Part shown: positions 8,405-16,617 of the stretch, in pieces
Layout of the letters: each line of letters opens with the position of its first letter
Numbering within the stretch: the stretch's first letter is position 1
The notes under the pieces: generated by a model
Database searches by the model: none
Told to the model about the DNA's origin: nothing
Seen by the model: the letters and a program-made list of their open reading frames with translations, nothing else
Program-made: the position numbers and the translations under genes
NCBI RefSeq assembly: GCF_027484365.1
Contig: NZ_JAIXTC010000009.1
Span: 1-64,000 of the forward strand
Source of the DNA: Brevundimonas sp.
GTDB lineage: Bacteria; Pseudomonadota; Alphaproteobacteria; Caulobacterales; Caulobacteraceae
Direction: 5' to 3'
Length of the DNA stretch: 64,000 nt

Positions 8405-8809
8405 ATGCCCGCGTCTCCAACCCATTTCGCCAAGCCTTCGACGACGAACCGTAGTCGGATCACGAATGGATCGGCCGTGCTCTCCGGTATCGATGGCCGT
8501 TCGGCTTCCGCCCGCCGATTCCGCGACCTAGTCGAGGCTCTGACCTCGGAGGCCCAACTCCCCGTGTCAGAGGCGATGCGGCTGCAAATCCGGGCTGCCG
8601 CATCCATGCAGACGCATGTCGAAGACCTCACGGCGCGAATGGTACGAGGAGAACCTGTATCTGCGGAGGACATGTCCCGTGCGGCCAACGGAGCGATCCG
8701 CGCCTTGGCCTCGCTCTCGCGCCGTGCGCCGGCTCGTAAGCGTCCGTCGGCCGCCGGTCTCACCTCCTACCTGTCCGGTCGTCAGCCCGCCTTAGACGCC
8801 GCCGAATGA
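8405..8809 (+). CDS. putative small terminase subunit-like protein
   Basis: 134 residues, mostly helical and basic at both ends. The segment GIDGRSASARRFRDLVEALTSEAQ followed by a helical block (EAMRLQIRAAASMQTHVEDLTARMVRGE) is of the type often found directly before large-terminase genes in alphaproteobacterial elements. It overlaps the large terminase by 4 bp (ATGA), the usual TerS-TerL order. No clear helix-turn-helix is visible, so the TerS role is inferred from position and size. Confidence 0.55.
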   Translation: MPASPTHFAKPSTTNRSRITNGSAVLSGIDGRSASARRFRDLVEALTSEAQLPVSEAMRLQIRAAASMQTHVEDLTARMVRGEPVSAEDMSRAANGAIRALASLSRRAPARKRPSAAGLTSYLSGRQPALDAAE

Positions 8810-10230
8810 AACCCCTCGTCGCCATGCGGGAGGCCTTGGCTGATCCCAACCTGCTAGGCGGAGCAATCCCTGGCGACAGTTGGCTGCCGTGGCGGACGTT
8901 GCTGATCGCCGCGATGGGTGAGGCCCTGACGGATGACGAGCGGGCCATCTACACCGCCCTGACGGAGCGTGACGTGGAGCCCCTAGAGCCTGTCGAGGAG
9001 CTCTGGGGCATCGTCGGGAGACGCGGAGGAAAGACGCGGGCGGCCGGGACGATGGCGGCCTACGTCGGCGGCCTTTGCGACCACAGCAGCTATCTGGCGC
9101 CCGGGGAGCGAGGCGTCATACCCATCTTGGCGGCGAGCGTCAGTCAGGCCGGTCGCGCCTTCATGCACGGCAAGGCTATCCTCCAGCATTCGCCGGTTCT
9201 GTCTGACCTTATCGACGGCGACCCCACGGCGGACACGATCCGACTGACGACGCTTGTCGATATCGAAGTCAGGCCGGCGAACTTCCGAACGGTCCGGTCC
9301 ATCACGGCCGTCGCGGCCATCGCGGATGAGATCGCTTTTTGGCAGGTGGAGGGCGCGGCCAACCCCGACAGCGAGATACTCGCCGCGCTCCGCCCGGCAC
9401 TCGCCACGACCGGCGGACCGCTGTTCGTGATCTCTTCGCCCTACGCCAAGCGGGGCGAGCTCTACGGCAACTTCAAGCGCGACTTCGGTCCGGACGGTGA
9501 TCCGCTAGTTCTGGTCGCCAAGGGACCATCAAAGGCTTTCAACTCGACCCTGCCGGATCGGGTCATCGCCCGGGCCTATGAGCGTGATCCGGTTGCCGCC
9601 GCTGCCGAGTACGGCGCAGAGTTCAGATCGGACGTTTCGGCCTTCATCGACCGGGACACCGTCGAACGCTGCGTCGCCCATGGAGTGACGGAACGGCTCT
9701 TCATGGCGCGGACGACGTACCATGCGTTCGTGGACCCGTCCGGTGGGTCGAATGATGCGATGACCCTAGCGATAGCGCACGCGGAGGATGACCATGTTGT
9801 CCTGGACGTGATGCGGGAGCGTAAGCCGCCCTTCAGCCCTGAGGCGGTTGTGATCGACTTCTGCGAGGTGCTGAAGTCTTACGGGGTCAGTGACGTGACC
9901 GGAGATCGTTATGCCGGGGAATGGCCGCGCGAACAGTTCCGGAAGAACGGTGTCGCCTACAATCTAGCCGACCGACCTCGGACCGATCTTTATCAGGCCA
10001 TGCTCCCGGCCCTGAACAGCGGCAAGGTCACGCTGCTAGACAGTAAGCCGCTCGTGAACCAGATCGCCAACCTGGAGCGCCGGGTCGCCCGTGGCGGTCG
10101 TGAGAGCATCGATCACCCGCCTCACGGCCATGACGACCTCGCAAACGCGGTCGCAGGCGTGATCACTCTTTGCGCCAAGCCGGCGCGGGCGGTCGCTGTC
10201 ATCCGTCGCGTAGCCTTTGGAGCCCGCTAG
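8806..10230 (+). CDS. phage terminase large subunit
   Basis: 474-residue DNA-packaging motor. The ATPase domain has a Walker A-like IVGRRGGKTRAAG (about residues 67-79) and Walker B AAIADEIAFW. The C-terminal RNase H-like nuclease shows the acidic positions FVDPSGGSNDA, VTGDRYAGEWP and HGHDDLANAVAG. Length and order match full-size TerL proteins, and no break is visible. It overlaps the preceding small gene by 4 bp. A satellite that encodes its own large subunit, with no portal or capsid gene nearby, is unusual: many PICI-like satellites carry only the small subunit to redirect helper packaging. Confidence 0.88.
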   Translation: MKPLVAMREALADPNLLGGAIPGDSWLPWRTLLIAAMGEALTDDERAIYTALTERDVEPLEPVEELWGIVGRRGGKTRAAGTMAAYVGGLCDHSSYLAPGERGVIPILAASVSQAGRAFMHGKAILQHSPVLSDLIDGDPTADTIRLTTLVDIEVRPANFRTVRSITAVAAIADEIAFWQVEGAANPDSEILAALRPALATTGGPLFVISSPYAKRGELYGNFKRDFGPDGDPLVLVAKGPSKAFNSTLPDRVIARAYERDPVAAAAEYGAEFRSDVSAFIDRDTVERCVAHGVTERLFMARTTYHAFVDPSGGSNDAMTLAIAHAEDDHVVLDVMRERKPPFSPEAVVIDFCEVLKSYGVSDVTGDRYAGEWPREQFRKNGVAYNLADRPRTDLYQAMLPALNSGKVTLLDSKPLVNQIANLERRVARGGRESIDHPPHGHDDLANAVAGVITLCAKPARAVAVIRRVAFGAR

Positions 10231-10278
10231 TGGCGCTCCGTTCTCCCTTTGCCTCAACCCTTGAAAGGAGCTTCGGCC

Positions 10279-11001
10279 ATGACCGCTGAGCCCATGAATC
10301 ACGTTCCTCTGTCGCTCAGCGATGACGTCGTCGAGCCGCTGTATGCCCGCGATCCAAACACCGGCGCCCGCTTGCATGACGACGACTTGGACGCGCTCGC
10401 GGATGCCTTGCGCCAAGCTCGCGGTCAGGCCGAACAGGTGTTGGCGCTCTCCAACGCTCTGAAAGCGGACCCAACGAAGAGCCCTGGCGCCGTTGCCCTT
10501 ACTCTGCGCGAGAAGGGCCTTAAGGCCGGAGAGAGGGCCGCCCACACCCTGGACCAGGCCCGCAACCGTCTGGCCGCCACGGTCGCCCGTCTTTCTGCGG
10601 AAACTGCGGCGCCTCTGCCCGCTCGCGACGCCGGCGCCATGATGCTGGAAGGGGAGATCAGAGCGGCCCTCGCAAGGATGACCGCACGAGATCGCTCGGC
10701 TGCCATCTCTCAAGCTTTCGAGGATGGGGAGGACGCGGTCATAGGTGCAATGCTTCGCGGACCCGCGCTGCTGTCGGGCCTCGGCACTGATCAACAGCGG
10801 ATGCTTCAGGACCGATACCGCAATGAGCGCCACCCCCGGGAGGCGGATCGGATCGCGCGGCTGACCAAGGCCCTGGAGGGGCTTGAGCGGGGTGCGGTGT
10901 CGCTGGTCGGATTCACCGACGCCATCACCACGACGCCCCAGGCGATCCGGGCGGAGGAGGCGGCGGAACGCACCGAACGGGCCTTGGCCAGCTTCAAATA
11001 G
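10279..11001 (+). CDS. hypothetical helical element protein
   Basis: 240 residues, almost entirely alpha-helical and charged, with no signal or membrane segment. A coiled-coil-like stretch (about residues 40-110) and a tandem of helical blocks are visible, but no known domain. The ATG at 10279 is preceded by GAAAGGAG. It follows the terminase directly and precedes another small gene by 10 bp. Position after TerL and helical composition would suit a scaffold-like or capsid-size-directing protein, but that is speculation. Confidence 0.72.
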   Translation: MTAEPMNHVPLSLSDDVVEPLYARDPNTGARLHDDDLDALADALRQARGQAEQVLALSNALKADPTKSPGAVALTLREKGLKAGERAAHTLDQARNRLAATVARLSAETAAPLPARDAGAMMLEGEIRAALARMTARDRSAAISQAFEDGEDAVIGAMLRGPALLSGLGTDQQRMLQDRYRNERHPREADRIARLTKALEGLERGAVSLVGFTDAITTTPQAIRAEEAAERTERALASFK

Positions 11002-11011
11002 GAGACAGACG

Positions 11012-11479
11012 ATGCAACTCATCATTCAAAGCTTGGAAGACGCGGCTCCAGAGGACCGGGGCGGCTATGTCGAGAGACCCGAGGGTGGCTATCAGCTTCA
11101 CCCCGAGATCATCGCGCTGCTGGACACGCATCAAGGGGCATTGGCTGCTGAGGAAGCGCGGCTGACCAAAGCCGAGGCGCGATTGCGCCGAGCCGTTATT
11201 GATCGGGCGCTCGACTGCGCCCTGACGACCGCTGACGTTCAGCCGGTCTACAGACGCGCCGTGTCGGCACTCTTGCAAGGCCAGATGGAGTTCGACGTGG
11301 TGGAGGAGCCCCTAGGCCCGCAGGCCTACGCTCTGACGGCCTATGGACCGGTCTCCGTCGCCAACGCCGTCTCGTCATGGCTGATGAGCCCTGGGGGGGA
11401 GCCCTACCGGCCAAAGGTTAGGACTCATGGCTCCGGACGATACGGAGAAATGATGCGCGCTCTTCGGACGGTCCATTGA
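11012..11479 (+). CDS. hypothetical element protein
   Basis: 155 residues starting MQLIIQSLEDAAPEDRGG, with GGAGACAGACG just before the ATG. An N-terminal charged helix (AAEEARLTKAEARLRRAVIDRALDCAL) is followed by a compact mixed domain (VYRRAVSALLQGQMEFDVVEEPLGPQAYALTAYGPVSVANAVSSWL). No family is recognised. It is probably in the same operon as the two genes before it. Confidence 0.68.
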   Translation: MQLIIQSLEDAAPEDRGGYVERPEGGYQLHPEIIALLDTHQGALAAEEARLTKAEARLRRAVIDRALDCALTTADVQPVYRRAVSALLQGQMEFDVVEEPLGPQAYALTAYGPVSVANAVSSWLMSPGGEPYRPKVRTHGSGRYGEMMRALRTVH

Positions 11480-11511
11480 TGGGCGCGGCGGTGGGGGCCA
11501 CCGGTTCGCTG

Positions 11512-11838
11512 TTAGTCTAGCCCCAGCGCCTTGGCGTGATCATTGGGCTCGGCCCGGTCCAGGTGCGGCCTGAGGGCCGTCAAAGCGACATCGACCGCCG
11601 CCTTCGCCTCGGCCAGTTGCTCCCTGTTCCAAGCATCGACCCGTCCAAGGTCACGACAGGCCCGCTCAGCATTCGCGAATAGTTCATCGAGCTCGGCCGT
11701 CGCGACCACGAACTGCCTCGCATTTTGCAGCATCGCCGCCGAGTTTTTGCTGCACTGAAGCAAGCTGACTGGATCTGCGCGCTCCGCGAACGAGCGTGCA
11801 CTGGCGATCATATCGGCAACGTCAGGGTTCAACGGCAT
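11512..11838 (-). CDS. hypothetical helical protein, opposite to element operon
   Basis: 108 residues, helical, acidic at the C-terminus, no recognised domain. AAGGAGCG lies seven bases upstream of the ATG on the minus strand, supporting expression. It is the only gene in the element read leftward and faces the terminase operon tail to tail. A reversed single gene in a satellite is often an independently promoted cargo gene (for example regulatory or defensive), but nothing in the sequence proves this. Confidence 0.62.
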   Translation of the reverse strand: MPLNPDVADMIASARSFAERADPVSLLQCSKNSAAMLQNARQFVVATAELDELFANAERACRDLGRVDAWNREQLAEAKAAVDVALTALRPHLDRAEPNDHAKALGLD

Positions 11839-11923
11839 TCTCGCTCCTTAGAAGACGCGGGTGATTCGCGAAGGGGTTCGACTCAGGTCAACGTCGAGAC
11901 CACCTAACTGGACCGAGACCACC

Positions 11924-12205
11924 ATGAGCGACAGCTATCAAGCCGATGACCTGGCGCGTCTGATCGCACTGGAGCATGCCTTCAACTCGTTGGCGCTAAT
12001 TTCCGCGAGTAACTTCGCTTTCCTCGCCAACACCACGCCGAGCGCTGCCGTGGCGCAGTTTCGGCAGGTCGTTGAGAGTTCTGTCTATGACTCCGGCGAC
12101 ATGCCGAAAGAAGTCCAGGCCCTGGTTCGCGAGCACCTGAAGAGGATGTTCGATCAGGTTGCGACGATGGCGAAGCACGCTGATCAGGGCGTGAGGCATT
12201 CCTGA
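11924..12205 (+). CDS. hypothetical small element protein
   Basis: 93 residues from the ATG at 11924 (MSDSYQADDLARLIALEHAFNSLAL), helical and without recognised motif. It is the first of four consecutive small rightward genes (11924-13121) with gaps of 1 to 10 bp, implying one message. The function is unknown. Confidence 0.65.
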   Translation: MSDSYQADDLARLIALEHAFNSLALISASNFAFLANTTPSAAVAQFRQVVESSVYDSGDMPKEVQALVREHLKRMFDQVATMAKHADQGVRHS

Positions 12206-12206
12206 C

Positions 12207-12602
12207 GTGCTGTCCGGCCTCTTACGCGAAGCGAAGATAAAGCGCGTGCTCAGGAAGCTCTCGGGCCAGCGCGTTGCGATGCATCTCGCAGACCCCAACG
12301 GTGGACCTGGCATATGGGTGATCGAGAAGGCCGTAATGCACGATGACGATACCGATGCGATCCTGATGACTTGCTGGATGCGGGGATGGGTCGAGCCGAT
12401 TGAGAAGGCCATGCCGAGGGGAAAACTGAACCTCGATGGCACGATCCGTCCCGGCCAGATGTTCGACAGCGTAGGGCCGATTTATCGCCTAACAGACAGC
12501 GGATGGGCCGTCATTCGGCGCGCCCATACCCTGCTGCTCTTCGGAAACTTGGTTGCGCTCCTCTCTCTTCTCGCCACCATCCTGCTCACTCGGCCGTCAT
12601 AG
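12207..12602 (+). CDS. hypothetical membrane-anchored element protein
   Basis: 131 residues from a GTG start one base after the preceding stop. A soluble N-terminal part (RVAMHLADPNGGPGIWVIEKAVMHDDDTDA) is followed by a single C-terminal transmembrane helix (LLLFGNLVALLSLLATILL) and a two-residue tail, so it is probably tail-anchored with the domain in the cytoplasm. No family is recognised. Confidence 0.66.
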   Translation: MLSGLLREAKIKRVLRKLSGQRVAMHLADPNGGPGIWVIEKAVMHDDDTDAILMTCWMRGWVEPIEKAMPRGKLNLDGTIRPGQMFDSVGPIYRLTDSGWAVIRRAHTLLLFGNLVALLSLLATILLTRPS

Positions 12603-12611
12603 GAGCTGCCA

Positions 12612-12869
12612 ATGTCCGACATCACCGTAGGAGACCTCAAACGCCAGCTCGCGGGGTGGCCCGACGATACAGAGCTGGAGTTCCAGGGCGGGATGACGTT
12701 CTACCGTCTGAAGACTCGCGGAAAGAACATGGTCCAGCTCGAGTTCAACGAGCCTCAGGCATATTTGACCGAAGAGTTTCGCCAGCGGGAGCCGGAGGTT
12801 TTCGTCGCGTTCTTTAGGCCAGAGGATAACGGCGAACTTGTCCAAGAAGTCGCCGTGCCGACATTGTAG
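12612..12869 (+). CDS. hypothetical small soluble protein
   Basis: 85 residues, MSDITVGDLKRQLAGWPDDTELEFQGG onward, with AGGAGCTG before the ATG. The opening pattern (a helix, then W-P-D-D-x-E-L-x-F) resembles small phage-borne proteins of unknown function that occur widely in proteobacterial elements. It lies between two other small genes on one probable transcript. Confidence 0.68.
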   Translation: MSDITVGDLKRQLAGWPDDTELEFQGGMTFYRLKTRGKNMVQLEFNEPQAYLTEEFRQREPEVFVAFFRPEDNGELVQEVAVPTL

Positions 12870-12878
12870 GAGGAGCCG

Positions 12879-13121
12879 ATGGACGTTGATCCGCTCGAAG
12901 TTCGATTGAGGGCAGTCGAGTTCATCGTGGCGCACACGATCGCCAAGCTGAGGTCGCCCGCCGATCTCATAGCTGATCGTGAAAACCTTCAAGAAATCGA
13001 AGCGGCCGGCCAGTCTTGGATGTTGCTCGGAGAGTTCGCCCGGGAAACCGCCCGGGACATAGTGCTCGCGGCGATTGAGCTTCTAGAGGCAGCGGAGTTT
13101 CAGCAGGGCGCAAGTGAATAA
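12879..13121 (+). CDS. hypothetical helical protein
   Basis: 80 residues, entirely helical (LRAVEFIVAHTIAKL, then EIEAAGQSWMLLGEFARETARDIVLAAIELLEA). A TAGGAGGAGC ribosome site precedes the ATG. It overlaps the next gene's GTG start by 8 bp in a different frame. No function can be assigned. Confidence 0.66.
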   Translation: MDVDPLEVRLRAVEFIVAHTIAKLRSPADLIADRENLQEIEAAGQSWMLLGEFARETARDIVLAAIELLEAAEFQQGASE

Positions 13122-13851
13122 TACCACGCCGCCGGCAGGCCTGGTCTTGAAGGACCACATCCTCGCCGAGATCAAGCGCCTCGCTGATGCGGCTGCCGGG
13201 GTCCCGCCGGGACGTTCTGCGTTCGCCCGCGAAACCGGAATAGCTGACTCGGTTTGGGCCGGCCGCATTTGGGCACGTTGGGGTGACGCAGTTTCCGAGG
13301 CGGGCTTCACCCCGAATGAGCGGAAAGCCCGGGTGTCGGAAGTCGCAGTGCTGGAGAAGGTCGGCTTGGCCTGCCGGCATTTCGGCCGCCTGCCCACCGC
13401 ACAAGAGCTCAAGCTATATCGACGCCAACAAGAGCCGTCGTTTCCGTCCTACGACGTGATCCAGGCCCGGTTCGGAAGCATGGTCGAACTCACGGCGCGC
13501 CTCAGCGAATGGGCGGCCACCCGGGCCGATTTGGCGGATATCGCCGCGATGCTGCCGGTCCCCTCGGAAGCGGCAACGCCGGGTGCCGGTCAACGAGAGG
13601 GACTGGTTTACCTCCTTCGCTCCGGTGCCCATTTCAAGATCGGGCGGAGTGCCGAGGTCGAGAGGCGCGTGAAGCAGATCAGCGTGGCGCTTCCAGAAGC
13701 CGTCGAGCTCATTCATGCGATCCGAACGGACGATCCCCCGGGTATCGAAGCCTATTGGCATCGCCGGTTCGCCGAGCAACGGGCCAATGGAGAGTGGTTC
13801 AGGCTCTCGGCGAGTGACGTTGCCGCCTTCAAGAGGCGCAAGTTCCAGTAG
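13114..13851 (+). CDS. GIY-YIG-like (T5orf172/MUG113) nuclease-fold protein
   Basis: 245 residues. The C-terminal 90 residues carry the T5orf172/MUG113 pattern: GLVYLLRSGAHFKIGRSAEVERRVKQI, then EAYWHRRFAEQRANGEWFRL, which corresponds to the GIY-YIG core with a degenerate first motif (V-Y-L near K-I-G, catalytic-type Arg and Glu). The N-terminal 130 residues contain two homing-endonuclease-like helical repeats (GRSAFARETGIADSVWAGRIWARWGDAVSEAGF). Such proteins are common cargo of phages and islands. Whether it cuts DNA is not known. Confidence 0.72.
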   Translation: MNNTTPPAGLVLKDHILAEIKRLADAAAGVPPGRSAFARETGIADSVWAGRIWARWGDAVSEAGFTPNERKARVSEVAVLEKVGLACRHFGRLPTAQELKLYRRQQEPSFPSYDVIQARFGSMVELTARLSEWAATRADLADIAAMLPVPSEAATPGAGQREGLVYLLRSGAHFKIGRSAEVERRVKQISVALPEAVELIHAIRTDDPPGIEAYWHRRFAEQRANGEWFRLSASDVAAFKRRKFQ

Positions 13852-13933
13852 AGGCTCACATCGGCCGTAGGATTTGACAGAGACTGCCTTCCGGGTTCCA
13901 GATTGCGGAACGCCGATTTACGAGGGCAGACGC

Positions 13934-14653
13934 ATGATCGCCTTGGCTATCGCAGCCTTGCTGCAAACCACCGTGCCACCAGAACAGGCCAGAGCGTATG
14001 CCAGAGTGGACGAGGTCGGTTCGTACCTGATGGCAACGACCGTCTGTTCTGAAATCGGCTGGACATTAAGCGATGGAGCGACTGAGCAAATAGCTACCCG
14101 AGTGTATGCAGAGCAAGCTGAAACTGGGGTCGATCAAGCAACTGTTGATCTATGGAGTGGTGAAATACTCCGCCGCCATTCGGATATTCTGCGGACCGAA
14201 ATGACACGTGCAGCGGCTGCTTTCAGAGAACAGGGAGAGCTGACGGCGCTTGCTGCCTTTTTTGCGGGGGCCGACAGGCGATGCTACGCCTTCGCGGCTG
14301 ATCCTATCTCGGTCGGGCTGATCTCTAGCGATGGTTCGGCCGCGCGAGCCCTCGCGAGACAGGCGAAAATCGACAGCTGGGTAGAGGTCGGCGGCCTAGC
14401 GAGTTGGCAGACACCTGCGTTGACTGCGAAGGGGGACCTTCTAATGGCGCTAGGGGCTTGCAGCACCGTCCTGCCAGCGGCCAGACGTGATGCGATGTTA
14501 TCGAGGCATTTGCCGCCGGCTGAGAGCCGGGACAGAGCCAGCGTGTACCTGACTGGCCAGTACCTGGAGGGTATTCGTAGCGCCGCCGAGTTCGCTTTTA
14601 ATGAGGTCCAGTGCGAACGATTAGTAGGTCGAAGAATCGCAGCCGTTCCCTGA
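13934..14653 (+). CDS. hypothetical secreted protein at the element's right end
   Basis: 239 residues starting at an ATG (MIALAIAALLQTTVPP) that forms a short N-terminal hydrophobic helix, possibly a signal peptide. The body contains a few cysteines (TTVCSE, DRRCYAF, LGACST, NEVQCERL) and no recognised domain. GC content looks lower than the flanking chromosome. It is the last gene before attR. Secreted or periplasmic location is inferred only from the N-terminus. Confidence 0.6.
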   Translation: MIALAIAALLQTTVPPEQARAYARVDEVGSYLMATTVCSEIGWTLSDGATEQIATRVYAEQAETGVDQATVDLWSGEILRRHSDILRTEMTRAAAAFREQGELTALAAFFAGADRRCYAFAADPISVGLISSDGSAARALARQAKIDSWVEVGGLASWQTPALTAKGDLLMALGACSTVLPAARRDAMLSRHLPPAESRDRASVYLTGQYLEGIRSAAEFAFNEVQCERLVGRRIAAVP

Positions 14654-14755
14654 CGTCAGAGCGGTAGAACAGGCTCAAAGCGCCGCCCACGGCGATGATG
14701 GGGTAAATGATGGGTGGTTTCGCCAAGTGGGCCTAAAGGCCAGTCACTGTATGAC

Positions 14756-14849
<94 letters not shown>

Positions 14850-14948
14850 GCGGGGCCGTAGGACGCTCGGTCGAAAGCGAGCGGCTTCTCTAATGGGGTG
14901 CGGCCTGCGCCGCAAGCGGGTGCGGACGATTTTCCGAACGAAGCGGGG

Positions 14949-15890
14949 TTACCGCAGGGCGGGGAGGGCGAGGCCGGGAGCCTGGCCGTCGCGCGGGCCG
15001 GCGCCGGTGAAGCGGAACAGCTCGGCGGGACGGCCTCCAGTCCCGGTTGAGAGGCGGCCGGTGGGCTCGACCAGGCCTGTGCGTTCGACGCCGCGCCGGA
15101 AGTTCTGCTTGTGGAGTTTGAGGCCGACGACGGCTTCTGCCGCAGCCTGTAGCGCGGACAGGGTGAAAGTGTCCGGGGTCAGCTCGAACAGGACCGGACG
15201 GTAGCGGAGCTTGCTGCGCAGCCGTCCGAGGCCGGTGGCGGTGATGCGCCGGTGGTCCGAGGCCATCGGGCGGTCGTGCAGGTCCAGCGGCGTGGCGTCA
15301 TCCCGGTCGCGGGCCGCCTCGGCGACCAGCCCTGCCTCGTACAACAGCTCATAGCGCTCGAGCACGCGTGTTTCGTCCCAGCGGGCGGAACCGGACGGGG
15401 CGAACAGGGCGTCGATCCGGTCGGACCGTCGCGGATCGCCGCCGGCCCAGATCGTCAAACCATCGAAGATGTCTTTCATCAGCCTGATCGAGGGCGCGCC
15501 ACGGTCCTCCCATGGAAAGATCTCCAGAGCCGGGGTCCAGCGGGCTCCCGGCGGGGCCATGTCGACCGCGTCGGCGGTCAGGGCGAGGTAGCCGACGGAG
15601 ACCTCGCGCTGGCGGTCGGGACCCGGCGTGGGGCGCGGCGCGGCGCGACCGGCGTCACCGAAGGTGTAGAGCTGTTCGACGAAGCCGAGGCCAAAACCCG
15701 TCTGGGCGGTCACGAAGGCGCGCAGGGCGCGTTCGAAGGTGCGGTCTCCGGCCGGATCGAACGGACCGAAAGGCAGGGCCAATTGGCCTTCGGGGGTCTC
15801 CGTGGTCAGGATGCAGAGGTGTCCCGAGCGAAGCGCCATGACAACGGCGGACAGGCCGATTCGGACCCCGTGTTCGCCGCCCCAGGACAC
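14949..15890 (-). CDS. Nudix-fold transcriptional regulator, NrtR-like (NAD regulator)
   Basis: 313 residues from a GTG at 15890, starting five bases after the HD-hydrolase stop. The N-terminal Nudix-like fold (SAVVMALRSGHLCILTT, LALPFGPFDP) lacks the canonical GX5EX7REUXEEXGU box, as is usual in regulators that have lost hydrolase activity. The C-terminal 120 residues form a winged helix (ALQAAAEAVVGLKLHKQNFRRGVERTGLVEPTG), the DNA-binding part of NrtR proteins. NrtR senses NAD metabolites and represses NAD biosynthesis genes. Assignment is by domain order and the FRR..LVEPTG signature. Confidence 0.78.
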   Translation of the reverse strand: MSWGGEHGVRIGLSAVVMALRSGHLCILTTETPEGQLALPFGPFDPAGDRTFERALRAFVTAQTGFGLGFVEQLYTFGDAGRAAPRPTPGPDRQREVSVGYLALTADAVDMAPPGARWTPALEIFPWEDRGAPSIRLMKDIFDGLTIWAGGDPRRSDRIDALFAPSGSARWDETRVLERYELLYEAGLVAEAARDRDDATPLDLHDRPMASDHRRITATGLGRLRSKLRYRPVLFELTPDTFTLSALQAAAEAVVGLKLHKQNFRRGVERTGLVEPTGRLSTGTGGRPAELFRFTGAGPRDGQAPGLALPALR

Positions 15891-15894
15891 GGCG

Positions 15895-16548
15895 CTATTC
15901 CGTATGCCAGGCGTCGGCTGCGGGCAGGATGCCCACGGCTTCGGCGAGCACGCGGTAGCGCTCCAGATACCGCTGCTGGGCGATCGGGGCGGGAAGGGGA
16001 TCAATGACCAGGTCGTAGCCGGCCGGGGGCGAGCCGAAGAAGCCGAGGGCCTCCTTTTCATTGAAGCCGGCCAACTGGGTCGCTTCGAAGAAGGCGCAGG
16101 CCTTGTCGGCGCTCTTGATGAGCTTCTTGATCGGCAGGGGCGTCTTGGGCGGTAGTCCAAAGCGGACGTGGATCGCGTCTTCCAGTCGGGCCTCGAAGGA
16201 TTTGTAGCTGACGCCCAGCGCCGCCTTGAAGGGTGAGATCATGTCGCCGATGACGTATTCAGAGGCATCGTGGAGCAGGGCGGCGAGGCGCCATCGGGGC
16301 TCTAGCCCCGGCTTGATGTGGGCGGCGATCTCCTCGACAACGCAGGAATGCTGGGCGACGGAGAAGGCGTGTTCGCCGATGGTCTGGCCGTTCCAGCGGG
16401 AGACGCGGGCCAGGCCGTGGGCGATGTCCTCGATCTCGATGTCGAAGGGCGACGGGTCCAGCAGGTCCAGGCGGCGGCCGGAGAGCATACGCTGCCAGGC
16501 GCGGGGCGCGGGAGCCCTGGAGGCGCGAGGAGTGGGGGCAGAGGCCAA
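15895..16548 (-). CDS. HD-domain phosphohydrolase (YfbR-like)
   Basis: 217 residues with the HD metal-binding pattern of 5'-nucleotidase-like enzymes: H in GEHAFSVAQHSCVV, LLHDASEYVIGD, and a later Asp in KSADKACAFFEATQ. The predicted role is hydrolysis of nucleotides or related phosphates in the cytoplasm. The likely start is TTG at 16548, which is uncommon, so the first 20 residues are uncertain. It is followed five bases later by the NrtR-like regulator, suggesting a shared link to nucleotide or NAD metabolism. Confidence 0.82.
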   Translation of the reverse strand: MASAPTPRASRAPAPRAWQRMLSGRRLDLLDPSPFDIEIEDIAHGLARVSRWNGQTIGEHAFSVAQHSCVVEEIAAHIKPGLEPRWRLAALLHDASEYVIGDMISPFKAALGVSYKSFEARLEDAIHVRFGLPPKTPLPIKKLIKSADKACAFFEATQLAGFNEKEALGFFGSPPAGYDLVIDPLPAPIAQQRYLERYRVLAEAVGILPAADAWHTE

Positions 16549-16617
16549 GGCGGGAATCCAGACGGCGAACGGCAGGTCAGGTGACCCATCCCGGCGGCCG
16601 GATCAAGCCTGGGCGCT

